A stretch of 64,000 nucleotides of DNA from Pseudolysobacter antarcticus (lineage in GTDB: Bacteria > Pseudomonadota > Gammaproteobacteria > Xanthomonadales > Rhodanobacteraceae). The stretch spans positions 2,170,001-2,234,000 of the forward strand of contig NZ_CP035704.1 of NCBI RefSeq assembly GCF_004168365.1. Reading direction: 5' to 3'. The translations under genes were made by a program, and so were the position numbers. The notes under the pieces are model-generated. The model had not been told where the DNA came from and made no database searches. It saw only the letters and a list, made by a program, of their open reading frames with translations. Below are positions 61,818 through 64,000 of the stretch, piece after piece (positions within the stretch are counted from its first letter, which is position 1; every line of letters starts with the position of its first letter).

Positions 61818-64000
61818 ACGTTCAGCCGCTGCAATTGCTGACTGCGCCGCTGACCGGCACGACCCTGGTCGAAGCCAGTGCCGGCACCGGAAAAACCTAC
61901 AGCATCGCGTGGCTTTATCTGCGGCTGCTGCTCGAACGACGTTTGCCAGTGCAGCAGATTCTGGTAGTTACGTTTACCGAAGCGGCGGCGGACGAATTAC
62001 GTACTCGCATTCGTGCCCGACTGGTGTGGATGCGTACGTGTCTGGCGAACTTGTCGACAGACACGAAGGTTCAATTTGTCGCTGATTCGACCGATCAAAA
62101 GTTGCTCGATGGCATCATCGCCAACTGCGCGGCGCTCGATATCAGCCGTGATGAAATTGCCTTGTTGCTCGATCTGGCGGTGCCGGGTTTCGACGAGGCG
62201 GCGATTCATACGATCCATGGTTATTGCCGTCGTGTGCTGGCGGAATTTGCGCTGGATGGCGGCGTGCCGTTGCGCCTGAGCGAGCCGGGTAACGAAGTCG
62301 CGTTGCGGCTGCGTTTCGTCGAAGATTTCTGGCGACGCGAAATTCATGCCGATGATCCGATCCGCAGCGGCTGGCTGCTGCGTTGTTTCGATCAACCGCA
62401 GACATTGGCGCAGGCGATTCGCGATCTTGTTACTCTTCCCGATTACGCGCGTGCGCCACGCGATCCTGCGCATGAATTGCGTTCGCTCGAAAACACGATG
62501 CAGCGCGCTTTCGCCTATGCACGCAACCTGTGGTCGGCCGAAGCGCCCGCGCATATCGAAACGCTGTTCGCCGACAAGACGTATGGCATGTCGCGCGCCA
62601 AGGCTAGTGGCATGGATGCAGCGACTCTGCAAACCGTTTGCAGTGAACTCGACGACTATTTTTCGCAAGGCCATGCGCTCGTTTTGTTTCCCGAAGCAGG
62701 CAATATTTTTCGACCCGAAATGCTCGAAAAAAATCAGAATGCCTCGGCGCGCGAAAAAGGCAAACCGTTGCCGCAGGATGCGTTATTGACTGCGCTCGGC
62801 GAGTTGTCGGAATGCGCGGAATCCATACTGCAAATGCATGCGGCAAAGCTGCTGGTGGAAACCAGCGACTATGTGCGCGCCGAGATGAAACGCCACGAGG
62901 AAATCAGCGTATCGCTGGGTTTCGATAGTCTGATCGGTCGATTGCACGATGCGCTTTGCGGCGATGATGCCGAGCGCCTCGCGACACGTTTGCGCGATCG
63001 TTATCCGGTCGCGTTGGTGGATGAATTCCAGGATACGGATCAGCGCCAATACGCCATCTTCCGTCGTGTTTATGCTGAGCGCGGCGTGCTGCTGATGATC
63101 GGCGACGCCAAGCAGGCGATCTACGGGTTTCGCGGCGGCGACATATTTGCCTACGCCGCGGCGCGCGAGGACGCGCAAGCGCAAGTGTTCACGCTCGATA
63201 CCAATTATCGTTCCGAACCCGCACTGAGCAAGGCGCTCAACCAGTTGTTCCGTGATCCGCGCACGTTTGTGGTCGACTTTATTCCTTGGCGCGACGTGCA
63301 GGCCGGTGGTCCGAAACAGGGGCGTTGGCTGCATCCGAGTGCGCCACCGCTGACGTTCTGGCATGCCGAGGTGACCGACGAATTGCGCGATACGCGCAAG
63401 AGCAAGATCACCATCGCCACGGTCGGCAGGCTTGAGCAGAAAATCGCCGGCAGCGTGGCGAGCGAAATCGTGCGCCTGTTGCAGGCCGGTGCGAAACAGC
63501 AAATTGTGCTCGATCTGCCTGGGGCGGCGATTGCGCAGCGCGGTCTGCGCGCCGGTGATATCGCCGTGCTGGTGGTCAGTCAAAAACAGGCGTTGCTAGT
63601 CGAGACTGCATTGCGTTCGCGCGGTGTTGCGGTTTCGCGGCGAGCGCGTGAAAGCGTGTTTGCGAGCGACGAAGCGCATGAGCTGATCTTGCTGTTGCGC
63701 GCATTGCTCGAACCGACGCGCGCGCCGAAACTGCGCGCAGCCTTGACGACGCTTTTGTTCGGCCTAGACGCCGGCGCGTTGCAGGCACTCGATGCCAGCG
63801 ATGAGGGCTGGGAAATCACCTTGCTGCAGTTCGCCGCACTCGCAACGCGCTGGCGCGAACAAGGCGTGCTGAGCCTGATTCTCGAAATATTGCGTGCAGC
63901 GGCACCACGCTTGTTGCCGCTGCACGATGGCGAAAGACGCATCGCGAATTACCTGCAACTTGGCGAACTGTTGGATGAAGCGAGCACGAAGTGCGCCGGG
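61814..64000 (+). CDS. recB: Exodeoxyribonuclease V beta subunit RecB, C-terminus cut by window edge
   Basis: 3'-5' helicase and nuclease subunit of RecBCD. The frame is open from ATG 61,814 to the window end (729 codons; full-length is about 1200). Helicase motif I EASAGTGKTYSIAWLYLRLL at 20-39, motif Ia VVTFTEAAADELRTRIR, AIHTIHGYCRRVLAEFA, motif II VALVDEFQDTDQRQYAIF near 398-415, and motif III LMIGDAKQAIYGFRGGDIFA are all intact. The nuclease domain lies beyond the window. ATGA overlap with recC indicates translational coupling; recD probably follows. Confidence 0.96.
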   Translation, partial: MNVQPLQLLTAPLTGTTLVEASAGTGKTYSIAWLYLRLLLERRLPVQQILVVTFTEAAADELRTRIRARLVWMRTCLANLSTDTKVQFVADSTDQKLLDGIIANCAALDISRDEIALLLDLAVPGFDEAAIHTIHGYCRRVLAEFALDGGVPLRLSEPGNEVALRLRFVEDFWRREIHADDPIRSGWLLRCFDQPQTLAQAIRDLVTLPDYARAPRDPAHELRSLENTMQRAFAYARNLWSAEAPAHIETLFADKTYGMSRAKASGMDAATLQTVCSELDDYFSQGHALVLFPEAGNIFRPEMLEKNQNASAREKGKPLPQDALLTALGELSECAESILQMHAAKLLVETSDYVRAEMKRHEEISVSLGFDSLIGRLHDALCGDDAERLATRLRDRYPVALVDEFQDTDQRQYAIFRRVYAERGVLLMIGDAKQAIYGFRGGDIFAYAAAREDAQAQVFTLDTNYRSEPALSKALNQLFRDPRTFVVDFIPWRDVQAGGPKQGRWLHPSAPPLTFWHAEVTDELRDTRKSKITIATVGRLEQKIAGSVASEIVRLLQAGAKQQIVLDLPGAAIAQRGLRAGDIAVLVVSQKQALLVETALRSRGVAVSRRARESVFASDEAHELILLLRALLEPTRAPKLRAALTTLLFGLDAGALQALDASDEGWEITLLQFAALATRWREQGVLSLILEILRAAAPRLLPLHDGERRIANYLQLGELLDEASTKCAG

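Overview
The window looks like a chromosomal segment of a gammaproteobacterium of the Xanthomonadales/Lysobacterales, probably near Rhodanobacteraceae. This is inferred from the gene order trxB - ald - ftsK - lolA - rarA - serS - tRNA-Ser, the rpoE-rseA-rseB-degP operon, the recC-recB order, the nagZ-hpt-mtiP run, and a base composition I estimate by eye at about 60% GC. No phage, transposase or integrase gene and no CRISPR array was seen.

Layout. 1-10,393 is a housekeeping block: a FemAB-like protein (cut by the window edge), thioredoxin reductase, alanine dehydrogenase, FtsK, a membrane protein, LolA, RarA, SerRS, a broken tRNA-Ser copy and an intact tRNA-Ser(TGA). Directly behind the tRNA, 10,515-16,436 is a four-gene, translationally coupled operon of visibly lower GC. 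It encodes a small GrpE-like protein, a divergent Hsp70, a classic-type AAA+ ATPase with an unfamiliar N-terminal domain, and a J-like protein that lacks HPD. I consider this a self-contained alternative chaperone machine and the most interesting item here. Next come fadJ (minus strand) and the envelope-stress operon rpoE-rseA-rseB-degP, with a good sigma-E-type promoter.

22,600-34,100 is an accessory, surface-oriented region: an AT-rich leader, an Ig-repeat secreted protein, an S9 peptidase, a GT2-like glycosyltransferase, a conserved protein of unknown function, a GT-C-like membrane protein, an IPTL-CTERM-like secreted protein, a collagen-like protein with exact 31-residue repeats, and an apparently truncated acid-phosphatase relative. 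34,184-49,219 is a mixed metabolic and envelope block: DUF2127 protein, molybdopterin oxidoreductase, old yellow enzyme, GyrI-like protein, pirin, PiT phosphate transporter, a LolA-like protein with a very large BNR-repeat protein, cytochrome c', an OprB-like porin, and a receiver-HPt protein.

49,362-64,000 is again mostly core: RlmD, a CYTH protein, NagZ (peptidoglycan recycling), a purine phosphoribosyltransferase and methylthioinosine phosphorylase (purine and methylthio salvage), a cold-shock protein, an MsbA-type ABC exporter, a YigZ-family protein, an ECF sigma factor with its likely anti-sigma partner, and RecC plus the start of RecB (cut by the window edge). Start codons were moved downstream from the longest frame wherever family alignment, signal peptides or ribosome-binding sites supported it. 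All functional calls come from reading the sequence, without database searches.
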